Shown: positions 1 through 11,289, counted from the first letter of the stretch. The stretch is 64,000 nucleotides of DNA from Astrobacterium formosum (GCA_030848545.1 JAVDCA010000018.1:1-64000), one strand, 5' to 3'. Numbers and translations are program-made. Notes: a model not told the origin generated them from the letters alone.

Positions 1-72
1 GCGATTCGCGCACGACGTCGTCCCGCCCTCCATCGACCCGGCACGACGGCCGCGCACCTAACTCGCGTCGTG

Positions 73-162
73 ACCCCCTCACCCCGGCCCTCTCCCCAAA
101 AGGGGAGAGGGAGAAGGGGCTCCGTGCCATATGCGATTGCCCTGCCCCGCAAGGGGGAGGGA
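73..162. repeat. Intergenic REP-like palindrome
   Basis: A perfect inverted repeat has 10-bp arms CCCTCTCCCC (88-97) and GGGGAGAGGG (102-111) around AAAA. A second C/G-rich stretch, CCCCGCAAGGGGGAGG, lies nearby. It sits downstream of lpdA. The same motif family recurs at seven other intergenic loci in the window. Confidence 0.8.
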
Positions 163-179
163 AGCGCGCCTGCCTGGCC

Positions 180-1574
180 TCAGATGTGGATCGCCGCGCC
201 CAGCGCTCGCTGGGCGGCTTCCATGAAGCCCTCGCTCTGGGTCGGATGGGCATGCACCGTCGCGGCGATGTCTTCCAGCCGCGCACCCATCTCCAAAGCG
301 AGGGCGAAAGCCGCCGACATTTCTGAGAGGTTGGCGCCGACCGCCTGGATGCCGACCACCAGGTGGTTGTCGGCGCGGGCGACGACGCGCACGAAACCGT
401 CTTCGCGTTCGAGTGTCATGGCGCGGCCGTTGGCCGAAAGCGGGAATATGCCGGTCTTCACATCGATGCCGGCCGCCTTGGCGGCTTCGGGCGAAAGGCC
501 GACGGAGACGATTTCCGGATCGGTGAAGCACACGCCCGGAATGGCGACGCGGTCGAAGGCGCGCTTTTCGCCGGCGACGAGCTCCGCCACCATGACGCCT
601 TGCGCTGAAGCGCGGTGCGCCAGCATGGGCTCGCCGGTGACGTCGCCGATGGCGTAGATGCCGCGCATGGAGGTGCGGCACTTGTCGTCGACCCGGATGG
701 CGCGGCCGTCCATGTCGAGATCGATGGCGTCGAGGCCGAAGCCGTCGGTCATGGGCTTGCGGCCGACCGTGACCAGGATCTTGTCGGCCGCAAGCGTCGA
801 GGACTTGCCGTCCGTCGATGTGATCGCGACGGCGTCTGCCTTGGCGAGGCCTTTGACGCGGGCGCCGGTGATGATCCTGACGCCGAGGGTGTCCAAGCGT
901 TTTTCCACCGGCCGCACCAACTCGGCGTCGTAGAGCGGTAGGATGCGCGACAGCGCCTCGACGATGGTCACAGAGGCGCCGAGCTTGGCGAATGCGGTGC
1001 CGAGCTCGAGGCCGATATAACCGGCGCCGACCACCACGAGCTTCTTCGGCACTTCCTTCAAGGCGAGCGCCTCGGTTGACGAGATCACCCGGCCGCCGAA
1101 CGGCAGGTCGGCGAGCTCGACCGGCGTCGAGCCGGTGGCGATCACGATCACCTCGGCACGGATGACCTGGCGGCCCATCTCAGTGTCCACCTCGACAGTC
1201 TTGCCGTCGAGGAAGCGGGCGCGCCCCTGGACGTATTTCACCTGCGCCTTCTTGAGGAGCGCGACGACGCCGTTGGTGAGCCGTCCGACGATGCCGTCCT
1301 TCCACGCCATGGTCTTGGCGAGTTCGAGGCTCGGCTTGGCGGCGGTGATGCCAAGCCTGCTCTTGCCGGCGGAGAGATGGACCGCCCTGGTGTATTCGTC
1401 GGCGGCATGGATGAGTGCCTTGGACGGGATGCAGCCCACGTTGAGGCAGGCGCCGCCCGGCCTGCCGGCCTCGACGATGACGGTATCGATGCCGAGTTGG
1501 CCGGCCCGCACCGCGCACACATAACCACCGGGTCCGGCGCCGATGACCAGGAGGCGGCAGGTGATCTCTTTCAT
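180..1574 (-). CDS. lpdA: Dihydrolipoyl dehydrogenase (E3)
   Basis: This flavoprotein reoxidises the dihydrolipoyl arm of 2-oxoacid dehydrogenase complexes with NAD+. The 464 residues match the family length. A FAD-binding GAGPGG lies at 12-17, the redox disulfide motif CLNVGC at 43-48, an NAD-binding GAGYIGLELG near 183, and the His-Glu motif HPTQSE close to the C terminus. It is the last gene of the E1alpha-E1beta-E2-E3 set on the minus strand, separated from E2 by about 200 bp that hold a MITE-like repeat. It therefore probably serves the branched-chain complex, although it could be shared with other complexes. Confidence 0.95.
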   Translation of the reverse strand: MKEITCRLLVIGAGPGGYVCAVRAGQLGIDTVIVEAGRPGGACLNVGCIPSKALIHAADEYTRAVHLSAGKSRLGITAAKPSLELAKTMAWKDGIVGRLTNGVVALLKKAQVKYVQGRARFLDGKTVEVDTEMGRQVIRAEVIVIATGSTPVELADLPFGGRVISSTEALALKEVPKKLVVVGAGYIGLELGTAFAKLGASVTIVEALSRILPLYDAELVRPVEKRLDTLGVRIITGARVKGLAKADAVAITSTDGKSSTLAADKILVTVGRKPMTDGFGLDAIDLDMDGRAIRVDDKCRTSMRGIYAIGDVTGEPMLAHRASAQGVMVAELVAGEKRAFDRVAIPGVCFTDPEIVSVGLSPEAAKAAGIDVKTGIFPLSANGRAMTLEREDGFVRVVARADNHLVVGIQAVGANLSEMSAAFALALEMGARLEDIAATVHAHPTQSEGFMEAAQRALGAAIHI

Positions 1575-1613
1575 GGCGTGTGTCCGGCTTTATTCGGGCT
1601 GTTCTTCTTGCTG

Positions 1614-1746
1614 GTCATTCCGGGGCGGCCCTTCAGCGCGTTCACGCGCGTCTTCGACGCGCTACGGGCCGAACCCGGAATCCAAACAAGAGCACGGAGT
1701 CCGCGGCCGGATTCCGGGTTCGCGCTGTCGCGCGCCCCGGAATGAC
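1614..1746. repeat. MITE-like element with 13-bp terminal inverted repeats
   Basis: GTCATTCCGGGGC (1614-1626) and GCCCCGGAATGAC (1734-1746) are perfect inverted repeats flanking about 107 bp of GC-rich sequence that contains a further copy of the ATTCCGG motif. The element lies between the E2 and E3 genes. A related element with the same ends occurs at 21586-21721. Confidence 0.75.
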
Positions 1747-1775
1747 CGCAAGGGATGCGATGCGAGAGCATGCGC

Positions 1776-3041
1776 CTATCCCTCCATGAACAATAGTGCC
1801 GGCGTTTCCAGCAGTTCCTTGAGGCGCTGGACGAACACGGCAGCCTCGTAGCCGTCGACGACGCGGTGATCAAAGCTCGACGACAGGTTCATCATCTTCT
1901 TCGGCACGAACGCCGCGCCGTTCCACATCGGCCGCACCATCATCTTGTTGACGCCGACGATGGCGACTTCCGGATAGTTGATGATCGGCGTCGTGACGAT
2001 GCCGCCGAGAGGTCCGAGCGACGTGATCGTGATGGTCGAGCCGGTCAGCTCCTCGCGCGTCGCGGTGCCGTCACGGGCGGCGGCGGAGAGCCGCGTTATC
2101 TCGCCGGCGCAGTCCCACAGATCGCGGGCCTCGGCGTGGCGCACGACCGGCACCATCAGGCCGCCGGACGTCTGGGTCGCGATGCCCACATGGACGCCGC
2201 CGTGCTGGCGAACGACACCGGCCTCGTCATCGTAATGGCCGTTGAGGCCCGGCTGTGCCGCCACCGCATTGACGATCGCCCGCACCAGGAACGGCAGCAG
2301 CGTCAGCTTCGGCTGGTCGTCGCGCTTCTTCTTGTTGAGGTTGGTGCGCAGGTCCTCCAGGGCGGTGACGTCCACTTCCTCCACATAGGTGATGGGCGGG
2401 ATGTGGGCATGAGCCAGCGCCATCTTCTCGGCGATGCGGCGTCGCAGGCCGACCACCTTGACCTCGTCCACATTGGTCTTCGGCTTCCGGCCGACCGCGA
2501 CGGCGGCGCCGGGTCCCTGGGCGATGAAGGCCGAGAGGTCGTCATGGGTGATACGGCCGGCCGGGCCGGTGCCATGGACGCGGCGCAGGTCGACGCCGGC
2601 TTCGCGGGCGCGCAGCCGCACGGCGGGCGAGGCGACCGGCTTTTCGCCTTCCGGCCGCGGTGCGCCGCCGCCGCTCCAGTGGAACGGCGTCATGGTGACC
2701 GCCGGCGCCTTCTCGTGCTCGGGCTTCTTGGTGGCGGCAGGCGGCGGCGAAGCCGCGACCGGGGGCGCGGCTACCGGCGTCTCGGCTTCGCCGCCGCCGT
2801 CGGCGGTCTCGAGCCGCACCAGCGCGGAGCCGACCGCGACCATGTCGCCGATGCCGGCACCGAGCCACGTCACCTTGCCTTCGACCGGCGAGGGGATTTC
2901 CACCGTCGCCTTGTCGGTCATCACGGCGCCCAGCACGGTATCCTCGCGCACCAGGTCGCCGACCTTGACGTGCCATTCGACCAGTTCCGCCTCGGCGACG
3001 CCTTCGCCCACGTCGGGCAGCTTGATCACCTTCTCGGCCAT
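1776..3041 (-). CDS. bkdB: Branched-chain 2-oxoacid dehydrogenase E2 (lipoamide acyltransferase)
   Basis: This is the core acyltransferase of the complex, passing the acyl group from E1 to CoA. The 421 residues hold an N-terminal lipoyl domain with the modified lysine in MTDKATVEI (K44), a Pro/Ala-rich linker (about 90-145), a peripheral-subunit-binding domain (about 150-185, ending GTGPAGRITHDDL) and a catalytic domain with DHRVVDG (His392). The start at 3041 is preceded by GGAG and lies one base from the E1beta stop, so translation is probably coupled. A longer reading frame upstream is non-homologous E1beta antisense. A pyruvate-type E2 is less likely given the E1alpha type. Confidence 0.93.
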   Translation of the reverse strand: MAEKVIKLPDVGEGVAEAELVEWHVKVGDLVREDTVLGAVMTDKATVEIPSPVEGKVTWLGAGIGDMVAVGSALVRLETADGGGEAETPVAAPPVAASPPPAATKKPEHEKAPAVTMTPFHWSGGGAPRPEGEKPVASPAVRLRAREAGVDLRRVHGTGPAGRITHDDLSAFIAQGPGAAVAVGRKPKTNVDEVKVVGLRRRIAEKMALAHAHIPPITYVEEVDVTALEDLRTNLNKKKRDDQPKLTLLPFLVRAIVNAVAAQPGLNGHYDDEAGVVRQHGGVHVGIATQTSGGLMVPVVRHAEARDLWDCAGEITRLSAAARDGTATREELTGSTITITSLGPLGGIVTTPIINYPEVAIVGVNKMMVRPMWNGAAFVPKKMMNLSSSFDHRVVDGYEAAVFVQRLKELLETPALLFMEG

Positions 3042-3042
3042 C

Positions 3043-4056
3043 TCACTGCTCCATGGTTTCGAGAAGCGCGCGGCCGACGCGGGCGGGTCCCGGGAAGTAG
3101 TCCCACTCCTGGGCGTGGGGATAAGGCGTGTCCCAGCCGGTGACGCGGGCGACCGGGGCTTCGAGGTGATAGAAGCAGGTCTCCTGCACCAGCGCCGAGA
3201 GCTCGGCGCCGAAGCCCGATGTTTGCGTCGCCTCATGGACGATGACGCAGCGGCCGGTCTTGCCGACCGAGGCCGTGATGGCGTCGAGGTCGAGCGGCAC
3301 CAGCGTGCGCAAATCGATCACCTCGGCGTCGACGCCGGTCTCTTCCGCCGCCGCGAGCGCCACGTGCACCATGGTGCCGTAGGCCAGCACGGTCACGTCC
3401 GCGCCCGTGCGCCGCACGGCCGCCTTGCCGAGCGGCACGGCGTAGTGGCCGTCCGGCACTTCGCCCAGTTCGTGCTTCGACCATGGCACCACCGGGCGGT
3501 CGTGATGACCGTCGAAGGGCCCGTTGTAGATGCGCTTGGGCTCCAGGAAGATCACCGGGTCGGGGTCCTCGATGGCGGCGATCAGGAGGCCTTTGGCGTC
3601 GACCGGATTGGACGGCACCACCGTCTTGAGGCCGCAGACATGGGTGAAAAGAGCCTCCGGCGACTGGCTATGGGTTTGGCCCCCAAAAATGCCGCCGCCG
3701 GCCGGCATGCGGATCACCATCGGGCAGGTGAACTGGCCGTTGGAGCGGTAGCGCAGCCGTGCCGCCTCCGACACGATCTGGTCATAGGCCGGATACATGT
3801 AGTCGGCGAACTGGATCTCGATGCAGGGCTTGAGCCCGTAGGCCGCCATGCCGACGGCAGCGCCGACGATGCCCAGTTCGCTGATGGGCGCGTCGAAGCA
3901 GCGCGTCTTGCCGTACTTGGCCTGCAGGCCTTGGGTCGCCCGGAAGACGCCGCCGAAGAAGCCGACGTCCTCGCCGAACACGACGACGTCGCCGTCGCGC
4001 GCCATCATGACATCCATGGCGTCGCGGATCGCCTCGATCATGCTCCTGCTCGGCAT
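3043..4056 (-). CDS. bkdA2: Branched-chain 2-oxoacid dehydrogenase E1 beta
   Basis: The beta chain of the heterotetrameric thiamine-diphosphate decarboxylase acts on branched-chain 2-oxoacids. It has 337 residues starting MPSRSMIEAI, with the family's GEDVGFFGGVFRATQGL and FDAPISELGIVG stretches and a transketolase C-terminal domain (about 200-330). The reading frame extends a further 33 codons upstream, but that part is repeat DNA, so the start at 4056 is preferred. It is followed almost without gap by E2. The E1alpha gene upstream is separated by 208 bp of palindromic repeats. Confidence 0.94.
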   Translation of the reverse strand: MPSRSMIEAIRDAMDVMMARDGDVVVFGEDVGFFGGVFRATQGLQAKYGKTRCFDAPISELGIVGAAVGMAAYGLKPCIEIQFADYMYPAYDQIVSEAARLRYRSNGQFTCPMVIRMPAGGGIFGGQTHSQSPEALFTHVCGLKTVVPSNPVDAKGLLIAAIEDPDPVIFLEPKRIYNGPFDGHHDRPVVPWSKHELGEVPDGHYAVPLGKAAVRRTGADVTVLAYGTMVHVALAAAEETGVDAEVIDLRTLVPLDLDAITASVGKTGRCVIVHEATQTSGFGAELSALVQETCFYHLEAPVARVTGWDTPYPHAQEWDYFPGPARVGRALLETMEQ

Positions 4057-4107
4057 GGCTACACCATCGGTCGTTGAAGTGATGCCGATCCGCGAATACG
4101 GCGCGCT

Positions 4108-4217
4108 CCCTCTCCCCGCAGGGGAGAGGGCTGGGGTGAGGGGGGGCGGGCGCATCGATCGTTCGCTACCCCCTCACCCGGCGCTTTGCGCCACCCTCTC
4201 CCCAAATGGGGAGAGGG
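4108..4217. repeat. Paired REP-like palindromes inside the bkd operon
   Basis: Two hairpins (CCCTCTCCCC at 4108-4117 with GGGGAGAGGG at 4121-4130, and the same arms at 4194-4203 and 4208-4217) are flanked internally by GGTGAGGGG and CCCCTCACC, giving a BIME-like mirror arrangement. They lie between the E1alpha and E1beta genes. Confidence 0.85.
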
Positions 4218-4264
4218 GAAGAGAAAGGTGCTGCATTGCTTCAGAGAAACGACGCGCCCCATCG

Positions 4265-5902
<1,638 letters not shown>

Positions 5903-6976
5903 ATGACGGACCATATCCTGTTGGTGCTCAATTTCGGATCGACCTCGACCAAGCTCGCGGTGTTCGACGACGACACCTGCCGGTTCTCGCAGACACTCCG
6001 GCACGGCGTCGCCGAACTCGCGGCCTTCGGCGACATCGGCGAACAGTATGCCTTCCGCAGGTCCGCGATCATCGCCTGCCTCGCCGATCACGGCGTCGCG
6101 CTGCGCGACCTCACCGCGATCGTGTCGCGCGGCGGCCTGCTCAAGCCGATCCCAGGCGGCGTCTATGCGATCGGCGAGGAACTCGTCGCCGATGCCAAGA
6201 GTGGCCGCTACGGCAGGCACGCCTGCAATCTGTGTTGCGAAGTGGCGTTCGATCTCGGCCGCGAGCTCGGCGTGCCGGCCTATACCGTCGATCCGCCCTC
6301 GTCCGACGAACTCATCGACGAGGCGCGCGTCACCGGACTGCCGGTCATCGCGCGCCGCAGCCTCTATCACGCCCTCAATCAGCGGGCGATCGCCCGTCGA
6401 CTCGCTGCCGATCTCGGCCGCGACGTCACCGAGATGAACATCATCGTGGTTCATCTCGGCGGCGGCATCTCGGTCGGCGCCCACCAGGGCGGCCGGGTCG
6501 TCGACGTCAACAATGCGGTCGACGGCGAGGGGCCGTTTTCGCCCGAGCGTGCCGGCACGCTGCCGGCGGGCGATCTCGCGGCTCTTTGCTTCTCCGGACG
6601 GCATGGGCGCGAGGAGGTGATGCGGCTCATCACCGGCAAGGGCGGTCTCGTCGCGCATCTCGGCACCACCGACGGGCAGGAGTTGGAGAAGCGCATCGCC
6701 GCCGGCGATGACGCCGTACGCCGCGTCGTGTCGGCGATGGCCTACAACGTCGCCAAGGCGGTCGGCGCCGCCGCGACCGTGCTCGCCGGCCGCATCGACG
6801 CCATCGTGATGACCGGCGGCCTTGCTCACTGGACGCGCCTCGTCGAGATGATTTCCACCCGCGTCGCCTTTCTGGCGCCGATAAGTCTCTATCCAGGCGA
6901 GGACGAGATCGGTGCCCTCGCGGCCGGGGCGCTCCGCGTACTGTCGGGCCAGGAGACGGCGAAGACCTACGGGTGA
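5903..6976 (+). CDS. buk: Butyrate kinase family protein
   Basis: An ASKHA-fold acyl kinase of 357 residues, like butyrate kinases (about 355). It would interconvert butyrate or branched short-chain acids and ATP with the acyl phosphate. The phosphate-1 loop reads LNFGSTSTKLAVF at about 8-20, and the family stretches HLGGGISVGAH and NNAVDGEGPFSPER are present. The start could instead be the ATG at 5891, since neither has a strong ribosome site. No phosphotransbutyrylase gene is adjacent. In Firmicutes buk belongs to bkd operons, and its divergent position beside bkd here suggests a similar link. Confidence 0.85.
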   Translation: MTDHILLVLNFGSTSTKLAVFDDDTCRFSQTLRHGVAELAAFGDIGEQYAFRRSAIIACLADHGVALRDLTAIVSRGGLLKPIPGGVYAIGEELVADAKSGRYGRHACNLCCEVAFDLGRELGVPAYTVDPPSSDELIDEARVTGLPVIARRSLYHALNQRAIARRLAADLGRDVTEMNIIVVHLGGGISVGAHQGGRVVDVNNAVDGEGPFSPERAGTLPAGDLAALCFSGRHGREEVMRLITGKGGLVAHLGTTDGQELEKRIAAGDDAVRRVVSAMAYNVAKAVGAAATVLAGRIDAIVMTGGLAHWTRLVEMISTRVAFLAPISLYPGEDEIGALAAGALRVLSGQETAKTYG

Positions 6977-7039
6977 CGACGAGTGCGGACATGGCCAGCT
7001 GCGACGCCGGCCGCGTGTACCTCGTCGCCATGGAGTGGT

Positions 7040-8164
7040 CTAGGCGAAGCGGTTGAACGCGAACCGCGAGATGTCGTGCGGCGTCTCGCCCTTGGTGGCG
7101 AGATCGGCAAGGATCTCGCCGATCACCGCGGAGAACTTGAAGCCGTGGCCGGAGCAGGGCGAGGCGACGATGACCTGCGGCCAGTCAGGCAGCCGGTCGA
7201 TGATGAAGTCCTCGTCCGGCGTCATGGTATAGCGGCAGGTGGTCGCCTCGACGAGGGGGCCGGCGGCTGCCGGCAAATAGCGGCCAAGCGCGTTGCGCAG
7301 GATCGCCTCGTCGGCGGCGTCGAATTCGCGCGCCGGCACCAGCGGGTCGATGGCCTCGCGCTCGTGATGGTGCTTGGCGAACTTCAACGCGCCGCGCTCG
7401 TCAGGCGGAAAGCCGTAATAGATGCCGGTGTCGTCCTGAAGCATGAAGACGGGAAAACGTGCCGGATCGAAGCGGGTCGGCTCGCGCGGCTCGAACCAGG
7501 CGAGCGCCTGGCGGGTCACCGTCAGGCGTGCCGGCACCGGCAGGAGGGTGGATAGCCATGAGCCGGCCGACACGATCACCTGGGCGGCCCGGATGACGCC
7601 GTTGGCGGTGACGACGAGGACGTGGTCGGCGCGCGGCTCGATGGCGACGACGCGCTCGCCGGTGCGGATCTCGGCGCCGGCCTCGCCCGCGAGGCGAAGC
7701 TGGGTGAGGATCGCGGCTTCCGCCGCCACAAAGCCGCCGTCGGGCTGGAAGACGCCGATGAAATCCTCGGGCAGCCGGAAAGCCGGAAAGCGGGACATCA
7801 CCTCGTGGGCATCGAGCACCTCATGGGGCAAAGCGTGCTGGCGTGCGGCCCTGAGCGTGCCGGCGACGAGCCGCGAGTCGGGCCGCCCCATTTCGACGAT
7901 GCCGGTGACGGTCAGAAGCCGCTCGCCCGTAAGCCGCTCCAGTTCGCGCCAGGCCGGATAGGCGGCGCGGGCGAGCGGCACATAGGAGGGATGCTCGAAA
8001 TAGCCGAGCCGGATGACCCGCGTGCGGCCGTGGGAGGACCCGAAGGCGTGCGCGGGCGAGAACTGCTCGATGCCGACCGCGCCTACGCCGCGACGGGCCA
8101 GGGCGCACAGGGCGGCGCTTCCCATGGCGCCGAGACCGACAATGACCACGTCCACTGGTGTCAT
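7040..8164 (-). CDS. Sarcosine / N-methyltryptophan oxidase-like FAD oxidase
   Basis: A member of the monomeric sarcosine oxidase / N-methyl-L-tryptophan oxidase family (374 residues), which oxidatively demethylates N-methyl amino acids to produce formaldehyde and H2O2. The dinucleotide-binding GLGAMG is at 11-16. SSHGRTRVIR follows the FAD segment, and TTCRYTMTPDEDF near residue 310 holds the cysteine that binds FAD covalently in the family. GAGGA lies before the ATG. It converges on butyrate kinase and stands alone. The exact substrate cannot be read from sequence. Confidence 0.88.
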   Translation of the reverse strand: MTPVDVVIVGLGAMGSAALCALARRGVGAVGIEQFSPAHAFGSSHGRTRVIRLGYFEHPSYVPLARAAYPAWRELERLTGERLLTVTGIVEMGRPDSRLVAGTLRAARQHALPHEVLDAHEVMSRFPAFRLPEDFIGVFQPDGGFVAAEAAILTQLRLAGEAGAEIRTGERVVAIEPRADHVLVVTANGVIRAAQVIVSAGSWLSTLLPVPARLTVTRQALAWFEPREPTRFDPARFPVFMLQDDTGIYYGFPPDERGALKFAKHHHEREAIDPLVPAREFDAADEAILRNALGRYLPAAAGPLVEATTCRYTMTPDEDFIIDRLPDWPQVIVASPCSGHGFKFSAVIGEILADLATKGETPHDISRFAFNRFA

Positions 8165-8273
8165 GATGGCTCCTCGTGGCAGGAACCCGACCTTACACGG
8201 ATTGATTTAGTCTTCGGAACCCTTAGCAAGAGGCGGCCGCCGGATTCTGCGGCGTTCTTGCCGTGGAGACACA

Positions 8274-9176
8274 ATGCCTCGAGCCGCCGCCGCGCTCATG
8301 ACCCTGGCGATGGTCGCGCCTGCGGCGGCGCAACAAGCCGCCCCCGTGCCGCTGCCGCCCCTCAAGCCGCTCGAACTGCGCCTCGACCATCACGACGTGC
8401 CGCTACCGCCGATCCGGCCGCCGCGGCCCGGCGAGGAGGCCGTGCAGGCGCCCGCTTCCCAGGCAGCGGAACCGGTGCCGCCGGCAGCGGAGCCCGTGCC
8501 ACCGGCGGCCGAAGCCGCGCCGCCGCAGCCGTCGGCGTGCCGGCTGGCGCTCGCCGCGAAGGCGGCGATCATGCCGCTGCCGCCCATATCCGGGCCGGGC
8601 GAGTGCGGTGCCGTCGACCTCGTGCGGCTCGAAGGCCTGGTGCTCGCCGACTGGAGCCGCGTCATCCTCAATCCGCCGGCGACGCTTCGCTGCGAGATGG
8701 CGCTCGCGGTTGTCGACTGGCTACGCGAGGACGTGGCGGCCACAGCCGCCGCCATGGGGGCTCGCCTCACCGCTGTCGAGAACTATGATTCCTACGCCTG
8801 CCGCGGCCGCAATCGCGTCGCCGGCGCGAAAATCTCCGAACACGGCAAGGGCAACGCCATCGACATCCGTGCTTTCCATCTCGCCGACGGCCGCCGTATC
8901 GAATGGACCGATCTGGCGGTCGCCAAGCCGCCGCGCGAAAGCCTCAAGGCCTCCGCCTGCGCGCGCTTTACCACGGTTCTCGGTCCCGGCTCGGACGGCT
9001 ATCACGAGGGTCACATCCACGTCGATCTCGCCGAACGGCGCGGCGGTTATCGCATGTGCCAGTGGAACGTGCTCGACCTGACCGATCTCATTCCGCTGCC
9101 TCGCCCCCGCCCCACCGAGGCTCCGCAGCCGGTGCCGGCGGCAGAGACCGAGGAGGAGGGGCCGGCGGCGGAGTGA
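8274..9176 (+). CDS. Extensin-like C-terminal domain protein
   Basis: A 300-residue exported protein with a signal peptide ending near AQQA (about 20-22), then a Pro/Ala/Glu-rich low-complexity stretch (about 22-85), then the extensin-like domain (about 85-270). That domain carries GECG, RCEMA, NYDSYACRGRN, ISEHGKGNAIDI and HIHVDLAERRGGYRMC. The conserved cysteines and the SEHGKGNAIDI / H-x-H motif pattern resemble a D-Ala-D-Ala metallopeptidase-like fold, but its biochemical role is not established. A clear GGAG lies 6 nt before the ATG. Confidence 0.88.
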   Translation: MPRAAAALMTLAMVAPAAAQQAAPVPLPPLKPLELRLDHHDVPLPPIRPPRPGEEAVQAPASQAAEPVPPAAEPVPPAAEAAPPQPSACRLALAAKAAIMPLPPISGPGECGAVDLVRLEGLVLADWSRVILNPPATLRCEMALAVVDWLREDVAATAAAMGARLTAVENYDSYACRGRNRVAGAKISEHGKGNAIDIRAFHLADGRRIEWTDLAVAKPPRESLKASACARFTTVLGPGSDGYHEGHIHVDLAERRGGYRMCQWNVLDLTDLIPLPRPRPTEAPQPVPAAETEEEGPAAE

Positions 9177-9218
9177 TGACTTCGCGGTTTGACGCTGTCG
9201 CCACGCATTCAGCCTGCT

Positions 9219-9317
9219 CCCTCCCCCGCTTGCGGGGGAGGATTGGGGAGGGGGCTTTCTGGTGCTCCGTGCTCGTGATGCCCCCTCCCTGTCCCTCCCC
9301 CGCAAGCGGGGGAGGGG
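9219..9317. repeat. Paired REP-like palindromes
   Basis: CTCCCCCGC-TT-GCGGGGGAG (9221-9240) and CCCTCCCCCGC-AA-GCGGGGGAGGGG (9293-9317) form two strong hairpins between the convergent extensin-like and S9 peptidase genes. Confidence 0.85.
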
Positions 9318-9348
9318 ACCGTGGGACGAGTCCGTCGCACCCTCACCT

Positions 9349-11289
9349 TCAAAACCTCAGTCCCGATCGCAGCACGAGGGCGGCATAAAAATAGAGCTCG
9401 GCGTCCAGCGCGCGCTTGATGTTGTCGGCCTTGCGGAAGCCGTGCTGCTCGCCGTCGAACAAAAGATATCCGACCGCGATGCCGCGCCGTTTGAGGGCCT
9501 CGACCATGAACTCGGTCTGGTTGGGCGGGACGATCTTGTCCTCGCTGCCTTGGAAGAAGATCGCCGGTACGCCGAGGCGGTCCACGTGGCTGATGGGTGA
9601 GCGCTCCACATAGGTCGCCCGTTCGGCCGGATAGGGCCCGATCAGCCAGTCGAGATAGCGGGATTCGAACTTGTGGGTGTCGCGCGCCAGCGCCTCGAGA
9701 TCGCTGACGCCGTAATAGCTGCCGCCGGCCGCGAAGGTGCGGCCGGCCGGCGGCGTGAGCGCGCGAAGCGTCGTATAGCCGCCGGCGCTGCCGCCGCTGA
9801 TCATCAGCCGGTCGGGATCGGCCTTGCGTTCGGCGACGAGGAAGCGCGCACCGGCGACGCAGTCGTCCACGTCGGCGATGCCCCATTGGCGCGCGAGTTT
9901 GAGCCGGTAGGCGCGCCCGTAGCCGGTCGAGCCGCGATAGTCGACGTCGAGGAGGCCGATGCCGCGGCTGGTCCAGTACTGGCGGCCGAGGGAGAGCGTG
10001 CTCGACGTGGCGCTGGTCGGCCCGCCATGGCTCTTGACCAGCACCGGCACCTTCTCGCCCGCCGGCGCCGTAAAGTCCGGCGAGGCCGGCGGATAGTAGA
10101 ACGCATGGGCGATGTCGCCGTCCGTGGTCGTAAACGCAACCGGCTCTGGCGTGGAGAAATACGGTCGTAGTTCGTCGGCGATGTCGGCGGAACGCCGCAC
10201 GATCCGGTACGCGCCCGTGCGCATGTCCATGTCGACCAGTGCCGGCGCCTCCGTCGCCGACCCGCCGATGAAGACCGCGCGGTCGGCACCGGCGCGCAGC
10301 TGTGAAATGTCCGTGAAGGGCGTCTCGATCGCCGTGAAGTCCTTAGTGCGCGTGTCCAGTCTGCCGAGTCTCCACAGGCCGTCGCGCACGAAGCAGCACA
10401 CGACGGTGGCGGCGGAGCAGAACGCGTAGCACGAGGAGCCGAACTGCCAGTGCGGCCTCGCGAACTCGGCCGCCATGGGCAGCATCGGCTCCAGCGCATC
10501 GGCGATATGCTCGGCATCGAGTTCGCCATCGCGGACGCGGTAGAGATTCCACCAGCCGGCGCCGCGGTCAGAGACGAGCCAGAGATCGCCGTCGGGCGAC
10601 CATTGCGGCTGCGCCACCGCCTCGTCGGGGCCGCCGACGAGGCGACGCGCGTTCGCAACCGAGCCGTCCGTGGCGATGTCGCCGATCCACGCCTCCGCCG
10701 CCACCCAGGGCATGTCGGGGTGGTTCCAGGCGAGCCAGGCGAGCCGGCGTCCGTCCGGGCTCAGCCGTGGCGACGCATAGAAGTCGTTGCCGGCGACGAG
10801 CACCTGCGAGGCCTGTTCAGCTGCGAGGTCGATCGCCACGATGGTGTTGACCGCTTCGCCCGCGCCGGTGTGGTCCTCGCGCACGCAGATGAAGCGGCCG
10901 CGTGCGAATACGCCATCGGCATGGCGCAGCGCCGCCGCCTTCGGCGCCACCGATGTGATCGGGATCGGCTCGCCGTCCCTTAGTCGATAGAGCCGCTGGT
11001 CGGAAAAGTTAGAAAACAGCACCGTGCCGTCCGCGACCGCGAAGGCGCCGCCGCCATATTCGTGCACGCGTGAGCGCACGTTGAAGCGGCCGTCGTCGGG
11101 CGTCACGGGCGCGGGCGCACCATCAGGTGCGGCGCGATGGAGCAGATAGCGTCCCTGCTTCTGCGGATGGATCTCGGTCCAGTAGATGGTGTCGCCATCG
11201 AGCGTGACCTGGTCGAGGCCTATGGCCGACTGCGCCACGAGGTCGGAGGTGATCGGCGATTTCCAGGAACCGTAGGGACTGACGGCCAT
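9349..11289 (-). CDS. S9 family serine peptidase (acylaminoacyl/dipeptidyl type)
   Basis: A cytoplasmic-looking peptidase of 646 residues with no signal peptide. It has an N-terminal beta-propeller-type region (about 20-370) and a C-terminal alpha/beta hydrolase domain. The triad is visible: GGSAGG (Ser501), GSEDK (Asp584) and DGEQHGF (His616). Such enzymes cleave short peptides or acylated N termini. The start MAVSPYGSW at 11289 is preferred over one 18 codons upstream because GGAG lies at good spacing. The neighbours give no pathway hint. Confidence 0.9.
   Translation of the reverse strand: MAVSPYGSWKSPITSDLVAQSAIGLDQVTLDGDTIYWTEIHPQKQGRYLLHRAAPDGAPAPVTPDDGRFNVRSRVHEYGGGAFAVADGTVLFSNFSDQRLYRLRDGEPIPITSVAPKAAALRHADGVFARGRFICVREDHTGAGEAVNTIVAIDLAAEQASQVLVAGNDFYASPRLSPDGRRLAWLAWNHPDMPWVAAEAWIGDIATDGSVANARRLVGGPDEAVAQPQWSPDGDLWLVSDRGAGWWNLYRVRDGELDAEHIADALEPMLPMAAEFARPHWQFGSSCYAFCSAATVVCCFVRDGLWRLGRLDTRTKDFTAIETPFTDISQLRAGADRAVFIGGSATEAPALVDMDMRTGAYRIVRRSADIADELRPYFSTPEPVAFTTTDGDIAHAFYYPPASPDFTAPAGEKVPVLVKSHGGPTSATSSTLSLGRQYWTSRGIGLLDVDYRGSTGYGRAYRLKLARQWGIADVDDCVAGARFLVAERKADPDRLMISGGSAGGYTTLRALTPPAGRTFAAGGSYYGVSDLEALARDTHKFESRYLDWLIGPYPAERATYVERSPISHVDRLGVPAIFFQGSEDKIVPPNQTEFMVEALKRRGIAVGYLLFDGEQHGFRKADNIKRALDAELYFYAALVLRSGLRF

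Noticed and set aside
2-61. A short open frame ending in TAA at 59-61 that could be the tail of a plus-strand gene entering from the left edge.
   Set aside because: Only 19 residues are visible and they carry no motif, so it cannot be told from chance.
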